Source: Blasia pusilla (lineage: Eukaryota > Marchantiophyta > Marchantiopsida > Blasiales). From it: 64,000 nucleotides of DNA. The position numbers and the translations under genes are program-made. The notes beneath the pieces were generated by a model, which worked only from the letters and a program-made list of their open reading frames with translations, was not told the DNA's origin and made no database searches. Within the stretch, counting starts at the first letter, position 1. Every line of letters starts with the position of its first letter. The stretch spans positions 17,298,001 through 17,362,000 of the forward strand of contig CM114275.1 of the NCBI GenBank assembly GCA_050084515.1. Reading direction: 5' to 3'. Of the stretch, positions 1 to 10,636 are shown piece after piece.

Positions 1-504
1 CTTGATTGGTTGCACCAGCCTTGCTTGTGCAATTTTAGGAATCATTGGCAAAGAGGTGTAACATTTGGCATGGGGTATGTGTCCGAGATACATTGGAAGT
101 TGCCATATACTTGCTTGGCTTCCATGCATGTACATCTTGACAACCTTTGGGTGACTTTCAAGAGAATCCCTCTTGAAATCTTCATGGAATCCCTTGAAAT
201 TCTAGGTAGCTTACAATCTTGCTCCACTTATTGGCGTGTGATCTACAATCAGGTCTCGGGTTTGGATGAGAGAAATTTATCTCAACTGCCTAGAGATGGT
301 TACCCATTATTCTCCACTCACAATTTGTCACCCAAATCGTGAATGGAGAATGTATTCGAGATCTTATCAATTGGATCATTCATCTATTGAGATGTTATTG
401 TTGATCTTTTGCAATCTTATGGGATAGGTTGTAAACTATTGGAGTTCCACAAAATCTCCTTTGGACATTCTAGGTAGCTTACAATCTAATCATCAATTTC
501 AAGA
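1..504. other. No gene; degenerate repeat-bearing flank of a LINE relic
   Basis: No convincing coding region. Two short phrases recur: TTCTAGGTAGCTTACAATCT at about 200 and 468, and ATGGGATAGGTT at about 419 and 536. The second lies inside the LINE relic that starts just downstream. This suggests a small local duplication of LINE-derived sequence. The 110-residue open frame at 10-342 resembles nothing I know. Confidence 0.4.
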
Positions 505-1345
505 AAAATTTAGATATAAAACCTCGAAAGCTCTTATGGGATAGGTTACAAACCATTAGGGTTCTTCAAAATCTTTTATCTGTTGTGGCTATATTGTATC
601 AATCCGTTCGGGCCAAAATCATAGATTCACAAACTCAACACAACTTGAGCATTTTTTGAGTTCAAGGTTGTCCACTCTCCCCTACTCTCTATGGAGTTTT
701 CATGTATTTCATTGAAAAGTAGTTGGAAGAAAATCAAGGTTTGAAGCTTTGAGACTTTTTTATCAAAATTTTATTGTATGGAGATGATATCTTATTACTA
801 GCGCGAGATACCACTAGTTTACAACAGTTCTTCAATATTTTGAAAAGTTTTTGTATGAAGAATGAGATGAAAATTAACATGGAAAGTCTAAAATCATTAT
901 AGTAGGTATTAGATCCAAGTTCTCATTATTTTACAAAGATCTACTATTGGAACAAGTGAAGAATCATAAGTATTTAGGCATTAATTTCTCTCATGACTAA
1001 TCTTGGACACTTTGCCTTCAAAACATAGTAGAAGCAAATTACCATACTTTATATTCACTTTGAAATCGGTATAAAAAACTCATCTTGTATCTTTGTGTGT
1101 TAGGAAATTTTTATTTATGAGTTTAGTTTTCCCTTTGGTCCTAAGAATATGGTCCCTAAGTTTGGGATCCTACTTGCAAAAAGATAGGTTGAGAGCGTGT
1201 GGAAAAAAATGCAAAAAATCTTTCTACAAGAAGAATTCGATGTGAGAAATCAAACTTCTTTTGTTATTCTGCTTGCGGAAATAGGTTGCCTTCCCCTTTG
1301 AAGCGAAAATTCTCTACTTAATCATCACTTATTTCACTACGCACA
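505..1345 (+). mobile_element. Degenerate LINE reverse-transcriptase fragment (copy A, same family as 9.2-21 kb)
   Basis: Conceptual reading, with several frame changes, gives the family's RT landmarks in order: a segment ending VQGCPLSPTLYGVF, then LLYGDDILLLARD (the YxDD catalytic motif, here YGDD), then a 3' part with FLQEEFDVRNQT matching the copies at 12.5 and 19.2 kb. Stops and frameshifts are frequent, so it is dead. It has lost its 5' part (ORF1, endonuclease) and its 3' tail. It is the most diverged copy in the window, so probably the oldest. Confidence 0.75.
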
Positions 1346-3258
1346 TAAAATCAGATTTCTAATTGTATCATATTTCTTTCTTTCATTTTCTATTTTCTAT
1401 TTGATATGTTGAGGTATACTTAAGACGTTCTGCTACTGTACATTACCTACTTGTTCTTGCAACACATAATATCGTATTCACCATCTCCCGTTGTCTATGT
1501 AAATCCATTTTCTCAATGTGAAAATGAATCATGTAATGAGATTTTTAACACAAAATTTACCCGATGAAATAAAATCGTCTAATATATCTATCCACACCAA
1601 CTTCTGTAGTATCATTGCAAACATTCTACATAAACTTTGCATCTCACTCATTTCAAGTCCACTACAGTTCACTATTCGATCCAAATTAACACTAGAAAAA
1701 CCATTGCACATGTATCCTATTCCTCTACCTCCTTTCACACCTCCCAAAATGTATATTCCATAACTTCCTCACCTTCCCTTCAAACTATCACATAATCTTT
1801 ATCCTACATATATTGTATTCTACATTCATGTCTTTAGTTCCCTTCAACCACACATGACTTGGACAGGTGTAGTGGTTGACTTGAGGCACTAAGGGGCAAG
1901 GAGGATCTACTTGAGTAGCTATCAAAGTTCTAGACAAGATTGAATATCTCAAAGTATCTAGCTACAATGGGGTGAGGGTAGGAATCAGATTAGTATAGTT
2001 GGTGGAGAGAATTGTGGAATTAGAACATTAGCTGGTAGAAATTCAGTATGGGAACAGATCAAATCAACACTCTCACAAAGGCCAACTTTAAGTTCCTTCA
2101 CAGCCATACTGTGGGGTTTACCTATCAACAAGCACCATGATAATTGTGCACACATGTGATGTTCAGCTGACATGGTCTGGATAGGTGGTTTGTATGAGGG
2201 AGGGGTTTCAGAAAAAAACTCTGGTTTTGCATGCTCTAGTGTTTACAGTACACCTATGCCAAGTCCGCAAGCATATGGACTGACTGGCAACTAAGTTTTT
2301 TGAGTGGCAACTAAATCCGGACAGTGCAACGATCTCAGATTAAGTGGGTATTGAAATCAAGATTTGAGGTTGAATCTTATGTTTACATATGATGCAACTT
2401 CTTTTGAAACAAAAATAAACAGAAATTGGCGATGATTACCAACATTTACCCTGAATATAATATGTATTGCACAATTTTGTACTTCAAATGAATCTGCTTT
2501 GCATAAATGTAATAAAAAATTCCATCCAATCAACAATGGGAATAGAGAAAAGGGTTTGGGACTGGATCACTGGAGAGCACAACGAGTACACTATTCACAA
2601 AGTCATTGAGACCGCAGAATCACTCACAAAATGACACCATGAAAGCAGAACCACCATTACACAAATCAAAAGCCACATCGTGAAAGGGAGAGTTTGTTCA
2701 TGGGAGAGATTATTTCAGGAGGCTTAGCATACCCAGACCACATACCCATGAATGAGAAAGACAGATCTTTTATGCATTGCAGAGATGTCTCTTACATTAT
2801 AGGTCGAGTCAAGAAACAACGGCATTTGAAACAAATTGTATGGATTTCCCCAAGAGGTGCTAGCGTTACCATTCCCCCCACAGGTGTTGATGGCTACAGT
2901 TTTTTCTGCTTGCTTCCAACAGCAACCATTGGAATTGCTTCCATCCTTCAAACCACTATACACCATCTACAAACTGTTAACAAAGAGTTACAATACGGAA
3001 CAAAAAAATTACAGGAAACAACCAATTTTCCAACTGGCTGCAGATGGTCTTGCGTTGAGGACGGTCCTTTGTCTTGACCAGTTTAGTTTCATCTAAACTA
3101 TCCAAATCGCATCTGAGGTCCTTCTTGTTATCTCCGATGCAGCCTCCATAGGAACAGACTGTAAAGCATGATTCGTTCTATGAGCTATAGCGTAGCTCTT
3201 TCATAGGGAGTCTAACTTTATCTCTTCTGTACACTGGTTCCTAAGGGTCACTAACCAT
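1346..3258. other. Intergenic sequence downstream of POLD4
   Basis: No recognisable domain on either strand. Short overlapping open frames at 2694-3096 on both strands have no family resemblance and look like chance frames. The part nearest 3258 must hold the 3' UTR of POLD4, which is transcribed leftward; I could not pick out a clear poly-A signal. Confidence 0.4.
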
Positions 3259-4833
3259 CTACACTCTTCCTTCCCATAATGAGTCCACAGATCCCCCAAA
3301 ATTTTCCAACAGATCTCTCACAGTAGCCGGGGGATTCAATCCGAGGCGGCTGGCCCGATCCCACCTCTCAATCCTCGTCATGCCTAAACTCGGTCCGAAA
3401 GCCATGTTCATGTCGAAGTGTCTCAACAGGCTCTCCGTGTGGTTGAACTCCTCTGAACACAACACATAATTAACGACTTAAGTGGATGGACAAATTTGTT
3501 CCTCCAAATTTATCATAACAAGACGGCACACCTTTGTATAGTAAAGCGTGCAGAGGATATGCAGTGAACCTCCAAGCTACTTTGTCTTATTTCTGCAGGC
3601 TCTACTCTAGTGCCTGTGATCAAGTTGAGATAGGTTCTACCTTCAATCTTTACTTCTCCTGTCCACGTTGTGAGTGGAGTCTAGGCGATCACTTGGTGAC
3701 TCGGGATCGGCAGAACTTTCTCACAGATGATCACAGGTCTCTTGAGGTATGTATAGGCTGCGAGAGATCTTGGACTGCGTCCTTCTAACATACACAGGAA
3801 TTCGTCGTCTGTGTTACGCTTACGCTGACCAACGAGAATACAAGAGAATTTAACACACTCTCAACTTCCATAGATATATGAAAGTACTTTCACGTCGATC
3901 ACGCCGCTATCCAAGATGAAGTCACGTATTTCTTCTGTACGAGAGCACTCAGTGCCTCAGCATCTTAAGACCCTATCTTAGACATACGGCAGAATACCAT
4001 TCAGAGGGTTGTCAGAAACATATAGAATCATCGTTGTGACGGGATATCTCGACTAATCAATTCAGGGCTGCAATAGGCTCAGTGAAGAGATCACAACTCC
4101 ACAACAAGACGGTATAAGAGGTTTTGAAACTGAATTTCACCGCTATCCAATATGTGGGGGCATCTAGGAGTGTATCTTTGAAAGCCAATAGACTTGCGTA
4201 CGGGTACGGGTACGCAGAGCACTCAGCAATCATTTAATCATATATCCGCATTCGACCCAATGCCACTCAGAGGATTGACAGATAAGATTATGCTTCATCA
4301 TCACTGTGCCCGCAGAATCCCAGGGTGAAGGCTAGTTTAAACGTGCTCGAAGGGCAATTCCACGTAGCCCTTGCTTCAGCTTCACTCCCACATGATAATT
4401 AAGTTACGTCTAAATTTCCTCCTGCCGAATTGTCGAGTGAGTTATGACATACTAAAAATCACTTAAAACTTGCCCTAGACGTCCAACGGCAAATAGGTTG
4501 CACAACAGTATTCAAAATCAGTATCCAATATCAAATTCAAACACACAATAATGTAAGAGCTTCAAACCCTGATACGAAACAAGTGTCTACTACAGGATGG
4601 AAGCTGAGGTAGAAACCTCCGAAATAGATACCGTGAAGATTTTTACTCCTGTCGCGCGCAATGATAGCCGCAGGTGGAGAAGATCCAGAACCAGAAGACG
4701 CAGTCGCAGTAGATGATCCTTCCTGAGTGGCAGAAGGATCGTAATGCTTATGTTTTACGACTGGTTCCTCACATGAAATTCCCTTCTTCCGCTGTGGGTA
4801 AAAGTTTCCCAAGTCGGACCGGCGAGTTGCCAT
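3259..4833 (-). CDS. POLD4: DNA polymerase delta small subunit 4 (two exons)
   Basis: POLD4 is the smallest accessory subunit of replicative DNA polymerase delta and acts in the nucleus. The last exon (3452-3259) carries the family signature: LLRHFDMNMAFGP, then GMTRIERWDRASRLGLNPP, ending SLWEGRV and stop, as in plant POLD4. The first exon (4833-4647) starts at an ATG and encodes a basic N-terminus (NFYPQRKKG, reminiscent of the PCNA-interacting/NLS segment of homologues) followed by a Ser/Gly-rich linker. I infer one 1194-bp intron with donor A|GTAAAA at 4646 and acceptor TTCAG at 3453. The phases match (1+2 nt), giving 381 nt including stop, 126 residues, close to the ~124 residues of plant homologues. 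An extra internal exon cannot be excluded. No frame damage, so probably functional. Confidence 0.85.
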
Positions 4834-6541
4834 ACTACTTCCACCACAGCAACGCCTCCACCGACGGACAGTTCACGCAACTCACCGCAAAATTCAGTCA
4901 CCAATTGTAAGTCCTAGAATCCAACAATGTGGGAGGAAGTTCTATCCCTTCGCAGGCATGTACCCACCCTTCACTCCAGGCTGTTTGTGGGACTCTGTTC
5001 ACTCCAGCAATGACCACAATATCAAAGTGACAAGAATCTCTTCGTAGAACACCACGGTTTGAGAAGGTAGGAGTCGCATTAGGTTTGTAACTTTGTGGGT
5101 GCCGATAGCTCTCGAAATCAGATTAGGATAGTCACAGGCGACCCGGGCTGCCTGGGAAAGACCAGGGCCTTTGATAGGTTATATGAGCATAACTGAAAAC
5201 ATAATGAAATGCTCTCGCGTTAAGTTACCGTTAGAGCTAACGGATCCTTTTTGAAATCGAAAATTGTCCTTTCGACCCTCACTTGATATCTAAGAGAGAA
5301 ATAAATTTAATTAGTCATTGAAAATGTTTAAAGAATTTTTAGTTTATAATCCGTACAAGGAAAGTTTGATGGTGTTGTAAATAAATTTAATATTTTTTTA
5401 ATTATCTATAGAATTTAAAATATTTTCTCTTTCATGTCAAACATAGAGGTGTTTATAAATTAATAAGACACTTTCTCGTAATAATATAGATTATTAGGGC
5501 CAAAAATATAATGAATGCTTGCCATGCCTTCCCATTGCCATGTCACCACACTAGAGTCTTAGCGTCTTAGAGATGTGTGTCATGGTAGGTAGGGATAGAT
5601 AACTATATCGAGTAAGAGAGACTTAACCACCAACTAGGAGGACGATTGGAGATGTTTTGGTGCACGATCGTTTTACTATCTACAAGCTATGAGTGAGTAT
5701 GGTATCTTATGTGTTTTTTTTTCTATTTGATGACAACAATGTATGTTATGTAGCGATGTGTTGCGACCCTCATAGTCACATGGAACATCAGAACTCTACT
5801 AGGCTAACACTAGGATGGAAGCTCATCGGAGAAGTCTCTTGAATGAGACATGCAATATCAGACACGAGCAAGGTTAGGAATTTCATGTGATGAGGGTCAT
5901 AACCCAATAAACCAAGACCAAACACAAAGCAAGACTTGAGAGGAACTCAAGTCCCATGAGAGTTGATTGCCAAGATTTGGAACTTGACTATCATTTGAGG
6001 GTTTTGCAATGTTTATGGTCATAACAATCAGACATAATGGGCATTTGAAACAAATAAGATGGCATTGGAAAAAGCTTATGCAAAGACAATTCCAACGCAC
6101 CAAAGGTCGAAACAAATGCATGTAAGAAGATAGAGAAAATTCCCCTCAACTATCAGATTGGTTGTTGGGTTTAGGGCCAAAATAGGAGGGCCTAAGAGGA
6201 CCCTCCCAAAGATGGGCAAGAAGGTGGGGAAGGGGTGGAGTTCTCTAGAACTCTATGTAAGGGGGAGAGTCTCCAAGTGCGTTCCACTTGGGACTCAAAC
6301 TCTACTTTGGGGCGCCGGGGGTGAACCAAGGGCACGGAATGGATCGGGAGGTTTGCTTTAGGGTATGGGTACCAAGCCAAGTCCGAGGGGGAAAATTTTA
6401 GATGCCAACCTTTGACCTCAACCTGTGACTCCATTCTTGGGTCTTGATTAGAGACTCATTTGAGATCCAATGGAAAGTTGGAAGCGCCAAGCGTGTAAGC
6501 AAAATTTCAGATCCCTGGACTATCTAGGAAGTCTATCCAAG
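4834..6541. other. POLD4 upstream region and probable left part of a gypsy LTR
   Basis: No supported gene. 4834-5200 should contain the POLD4 promoter and 5' UTR. 5250-5560 is very AT-rich. Somewhere after about 5885 the sequence should become the U3 part of a gypsy LTR, because a TATA box (6542) and primer-binding site (6734) follow. A plausible LTR start is the TGTGATGAGGGTC near 5886, but no second LTR copy exists in the window to confirm it. Confidence 0.35.
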
Positions 6542-6549
6542 TATAAAAA
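6542..6549 (+). promoter_or_regulatory. Putative LTR TATA box
   Basis: TATAAAAA lies about 190 bp upstream of the primer-binding site, the expected place for the U3/R promoter of a plant LTR retrotransposon. Inference from position and motif only. Confidence 0.45.
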
Positions 6550-6733
6550 GACTTGCATGTATTGGAAGAGAGGGGTTAGGAATTATTGAGCTAGTTGGAT
6601 AGCACGAGTTGAGAACCCGGGGAAATATGTAGCTGACATGAGGGTGCAGATCAATAAGGAGAATGTGACCTTCTGAACATATGCTTCTACAATACTAGAG
6701 ATTGATATTCAAAAGGAGTAAGCCCACAACAAG

Positions 6734-6746
6734 TGGTATCAAAGCC
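6734..6746 (+). other. Primer-binding site for initiator Met-tRNA
   Basis: TGGTATCAAAGCC matches the usual plant LTR-element PBS TGGTATCAGAGC, complementary to the 3' end of tRNA-iMet, with one difference. It lies just inside a CACAACA that could end the LTR, and about 300 bp upstream of the gag frame. Confidence 0.75.
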
Positions 6747-7041
6747 AATTCTTGGTGAGCGTGAACGTGAGGTTGTAGGAGCTACTTGACGCTTGGGGAG
6801 AGACGCAAGAAAAAATGAAGGGCATTTGAATGGATCATGGCTTGAGGATGACGATTGTGGAATGGTCACCATCAAAGTGTTGGCAGAAGCCCATAGAGGA
6901 ACAAGTGCTTAACCAAGATCCAAAGAAGGAGATTATAACTCTCAAAGTACCAAATTGTAGGCATGATGATGTCTTGAATGTGAATCCTTCTTAGGGCCAT
7001 CGACTCCAGTCTCAAATGACCCAGTATTTGATATTCACACG

Positions 7042-8570
7042 ATGGACTTGATTGAATTGGAGATTGCAACTCCCGAAGTGCCGAGTCCCAGACATGAGGA
7101 TGTTCCAAACGCAAATCTTTCCGCGGGGCCTTCGGCTCCAAACTTAAACGACCCGGAATTTTATATCAAAATGATGGATTTGATGAAAGTGATGGCGGAC
7201 CTGATGGCCGAAAAAAGCAAGGTGATGGTAGAACTCAAGTCGAATGGAGCCTCTAGTTCCGGGAAGAAGCTTTGTAAGACCAATTTTCCAACGCCATTCA
7301 CAGGAATGGGGTGTTCTCGAAAAGTGAGCAAGTTTCTAACGGACCTCAAACTTTATTTCGAAGCGCAAAAGGCAGATGAGCAAGACAAGGTGACTGTAGC
7401 GGTCACGTTTCTGAAGGATCACGCTCTCCACCGTTGGATGGCTCACCGTAAAGAACATCTAGGCCGTGGAAGAACTTTGAGTTGGGAAGATTTCAAGGAG
7501 TTGATTGGTAACCAATTCACTCTGAAATATTAGGAGTATTGCAATGGCATGGAATTTATGAGGTTAAGCCAAAGCGGATCCCTTAGCGCTTATGTGCGAG
7601 AGTTCGGTGCACTCATGAGCTCACTTTCCACGAATGAGTTTACAAAGAAGGTGATCTTCTTAAGTGGACTCAAACCGAGTGCCGAAAAGGCCCTCTTTCG
7701 GATGCCTCACATTCCAGAGATGTGCGCGGAGCTTCTGAGGCTAGCGGAGCGGACAGGGAACGATGAAGTCCAAAACAAAAAACCCTTTGAGCCTAAAAGT
7801 TTTTCTAAGTTACCAAAAAACAAAGGGAAATCCAAGAGGGTTTGGAATGGGGGTGAGCGCAACCACGAAGGATCTCTTGCCCCAGCAGAAAAACGAGTGG
7901 AACTCAACTCGAAGCCAAGAGGGCCACCGTTCCCGAAGTCAACAAACGCCAAAGTGATTTGCTATAATTGTGGCGAACCCGGGCATATGGCTAAGGAATA
8001 TGTGAGCCCCAAGGTTAGTAAACCGAGTATGATTGCATTTGCTACTAAGCACTTATTGACGGGAGATCTAGATACATCTCTCCAAGTCACCAAGAGAACG
8101 CCCAATTTGGTTTACCTAGGATCCAAGATCGCTAATCACGATGTGATGTTGTTTGTTGATACAGGTGCTTCGCACTCATTTTGAGCCCGAGAATCGTGAA
8201 GATGTTGGGATAGCCAACCATTAAGGCGGATGAACCCATTAGGGTAGGATTCGTAGGAGACAAGTCCCACCAGACCTCAGAGCTGGTTTTAGGGCTAGTT
8301 ATGGAATGCGGAGTATTCGAGTTGAAGGAGAATTTCACAGTTTGCGACATGGACGGAATCGATGGAGTCTTGGGGAACACATTCTTGGATACGTATGAGG
8401 TGGAAGTAAGGCAAAGACCTTTGAGGTTGAGCATCTTGGTTAACGGCAAACGAACCGACGTGAGATTGGTTCGTGAGGTTCCTAGAAAGACGGAGTTGGT
8501 GCACACCATCACGAGGACGAGTGTGGCTAGAGGAAGGATTCCTTTGCTTGATGAGACAAGTAGAGGATGA
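7042..8570 (+). pseudogene. Gypsy gag and protease, broken
   Basis: Gag forms the particle and the protease matures it. From ATG 7042 the frame runs to an in-frame TAG at 7531-7533, continues in the same frame to TGA after 8184, then shifts for 8301-8570. The Retrotrans_gag region lies around HRWMAHRKEHLG to LSAYVREFGALMSSL. A zinc knuckle at 7960-8001 reads CYNCGEPGHMAKEY: the CCHC pattern with the last Cys replaced by Tyr. The protease active site is FVDTGASHSF, Asp-Thr-Gly at 8158-8166. The 8301-8570 segment (GVLGNTFLDTYEV) is the protease C-terminal part. Confidence 0.8.
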
Positions 8571-8637
8571 TGCAAGCGCGAGATGCAGAGATCAGAGCTC
8601 AGCTTCAAGGGGAATCCCTAAAACACTCTAGAGAGTT

Positions 8638-9165
8638 GTGAAAGAATTTGGAGATGTGTTGACTAAGGAGCTTCCGACTGAGTTGCCACCACATAGGGCG
8701 GTTGATCATAAGATAGAGGTGATACTCGGATCTCAATCACCTTCAAAGGCACCATATAGGTTCAATCAGGAAGAACTTGCTAAGTTGAAGAAACAGTTGG
8801 ATGAACTCCTACAAAGGGGTTACATCTGAACTAGTAAGTCATCTTCTGGACTGCCCGTCCTCTTTGTGAAGAAGAAGGATGGGTAGTTGAGACTCTGTGT
8901 TGATTACCGGGCACTGAATAAAGTGACGATAAGGATCAACTATCCTCTTTCGAGGATGGATGATCTCTTTGATTGATTGTCAAGAGCCAAGTATTTCACC
9001 CGGATTGACCTGAAATCATGATATTATCAGATTCGGATTGCCAAAGCGGATGTAGAGAAGACTGCGTGTAGGACCAGATACGGTTTGTTCGAGTTTGTGG
9101 TAATATTTTTTGATCTGTGTAATATGCCTATGACATTCACCACTTTGATGAACTCCATCTTTCTG
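8638..9165 (+). pseudogene. Gypsy reverse transcriptase N-terminal half, broken
   Basis: Same frame as the gag start. VDHKIEVILGSQSPSKAPYR is the usual RT entry segment, followed by LPVLFVKKKDG, LCVDYRALNKVTI, then YFTRIDLKS and IRIAKADVEKTA. In-frame stops occur at about 8827, 8884, 8974 and 9017. The sequence stops before the YxDD catalytic motif. Confidence 0.75.
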
Positions 9166-9200
9166 CCATCCTAAACCCATCTTGGTTGCCTCCTCTGAGA

Positions 9201-9745
9201 TTTGAGTTTCTGCTCTTCTAGATTTCAGGATTTCATATCAGAATCTTGCGGAGGTCATATCTTTGAAATGAAATGTCATATAGAGCTGAGATTTTGAGAA
9301 AATGTGGAGTGTAAGGAGACGCCCTGAAAATTTCAAGCACAAACAAGTTACACAGATGAAGTTGTGAGAGATTTGAGTTTCTGCTCTTCTAGATTTTAGA
9401 ATTTCATATCTAAATTGTACGGAGGCCATATCTTTGAGATGGAGTGTCATATGGAGTTGCAACTTTGAGGCAACGTGGAATATAAGAAGACACCCTAGCC
9501 TTGAAAATTTCAAGGACAACCAAGTTACACAGAAGAAGTTGTGAGGGATTTGAGTTTTTGCTCTTCTAGATTTCAGGATTTCATATTTGAATCTTGTGGA
9601 GGTCATATCTTTGAGATGGAGTGTCATATGGAGCTGAGATTTTGAGGCAACGTGGAGTATCAATAGACGCCCTAGTTGTGAGAATTTCAAGTACAACCAA
9701 GTTCTAGAGTAGAAGTTGGTTGGTGTTGGAGATTCGGTAATACCT
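9201..9745 (+). repeat. Three tandem ~171-177 bp monomers at the 5' end of LINE copy B
   Basis: The phrase TTTGAGTTTCTGCTCTTCTA recurs with minor changes at 9201, 9372 and 9549 (periods 171 and 177). Each unit continues with a TCATATCTTTGAGATGGAGTG-like phrase and a GACGCCCT phrase. The same unit occurs in reverse complement upstream of ORF1 in LINE copy D (17.1-17.55 kb), so it is the family's 5' UTR and not a chance tandem repeat. By analogy with monomeric L1 promoters it may drive transcription; that is inference. Confidence 0.85.
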
Positions 9746-9789
9746 TATTGGAGGTCGTGCAATATCTGGGATGTTGTGAAGTCCACTAC

Positions 9790-10612
9790 ATGATGACTAC
9801 TCAAGACGAAATCTTGAATCTAGTGCAAGTGGTCGTGCATGAATTGAAAGAGCATCGACAAGAATTCAAGGTACAAACTTCTCAATTGAACCTTGCACAT
9901 ATTCAAATTCGAGAGTTAAAGGCAACGTAAATGGTAAATAGATCAAGCCCATGGGATCCACGTGCTTGATCTGTTTACCATTTAGAAAACACAAGAGGTT
10001 TTGAAGAAAGTGTTGAAAGATAGCTCTAGTATGATGCTGAATCTTTCCAAATCTGTTGCGGATGTCCAAGAGAAGGCTTCATTACTAGCGACTACTCCCA
10101 ATAGTTCAGGACTGCATGAGGTTGTTGAAACTTTAGAACTGAAAATGAAATCTTATGCTGAAGCTACAAAGGTTGCTCATATCTCTTTCTATCAAGAGCC
10201 AGAGATAGAAAAAGAAAACCAATTTTTCCGTAGAAAGAATGTGAGAATCTCACGTTTGCCAGAACCAGAGAGCGAAGAGGTGAAGAGTGTTGTCACCAAG
10301 TTCTTGGTTGATACACTTCATGTTCACAATCCGGACTTGGCTCAAGCTTTCCGTATTAGGAAAACAGGAACACAACCTCGTGCCATTCTAGTTAAGTTTG
10401 TTGATCAAACTCAACGTGATACTGCCATGGCTAACAAGGCCATTCTCAAAGGACAGAGGATATGGTTGGATCCTAATCTTACACCTCTACAAGTCGAAGC
10501 TAGGAGAAAGGAGCTTGCAAAGGTGAAAGAGGCTCAAGAAGCAGGTTTATTTGCTTATCTACGCGATGGTCAAGCAATTGTTACCCAGAGAAAAAAAGAG
10601 TTATCAACCTAG
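9790..10612 (+). pseudogene. LINE ORF1 (L1 ORF1p-like RNA-binding protein), interrupted
   Basis: L1-type ORF1 proteins are coiled-coil RNA chaperones that package the LINE RNA. The N-terminal part (MMTTQDEILNLVQ...) is heptad-rich. The middle part (NVRISRLPEPESEE...RAILVKFVDQTQRD) is RRM-like, and the end (GQRIWLDPNLTPLQ, LAKVKEAQEAGLFAYLRDG) is the conserved C-terminal domain. Compared with copy D (16.3-17.06 kb), an extra ~55 bp at 9929-9983 breaks the frame after IRELKA. The C-terminal two thirds (10001-10612) remain open. Confidence 0.8.
9929..9983. repeat. Foldback of the LINE 3' end inserted in LINE ORF1
   Basis: The left arm (9929-9948) and right arm (9964-9983) are inverted repeats matching at 19 of 20 positions, around a 15-nt centre. 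Both arms are the terminal sequence of this LINE family (GCTTGATCTATTTACCATTT and complement). The block is absent from ORF1 of copy D, so it is an insertion. Confidence 0.8.
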
Positions 10613-10636
10613 CAATCCAAGAAGCTGAGAGTGTTG

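Larger units (their letters stand above)
6542..9170 (+). mobile_element. Truncated Ty3/gypsy retrotransposon, chromovirus-like
   Basis: In order: LTR promoter motif, Met-tRNA PBS, gag with zinc knuckle, aspartic protease, RT N-terminal half. The RT reads LCVDYRALNKVTI...NYPL, the wording typical of chromovirus-type plant elements. Downstream RT, RNase H, integrase and the 3' LTR are absent; the homology ends near 9165, about 35 bp before the monomers of LINE copy B. The pol part has several stops, so the element is inactive. Confidence 0.8.
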
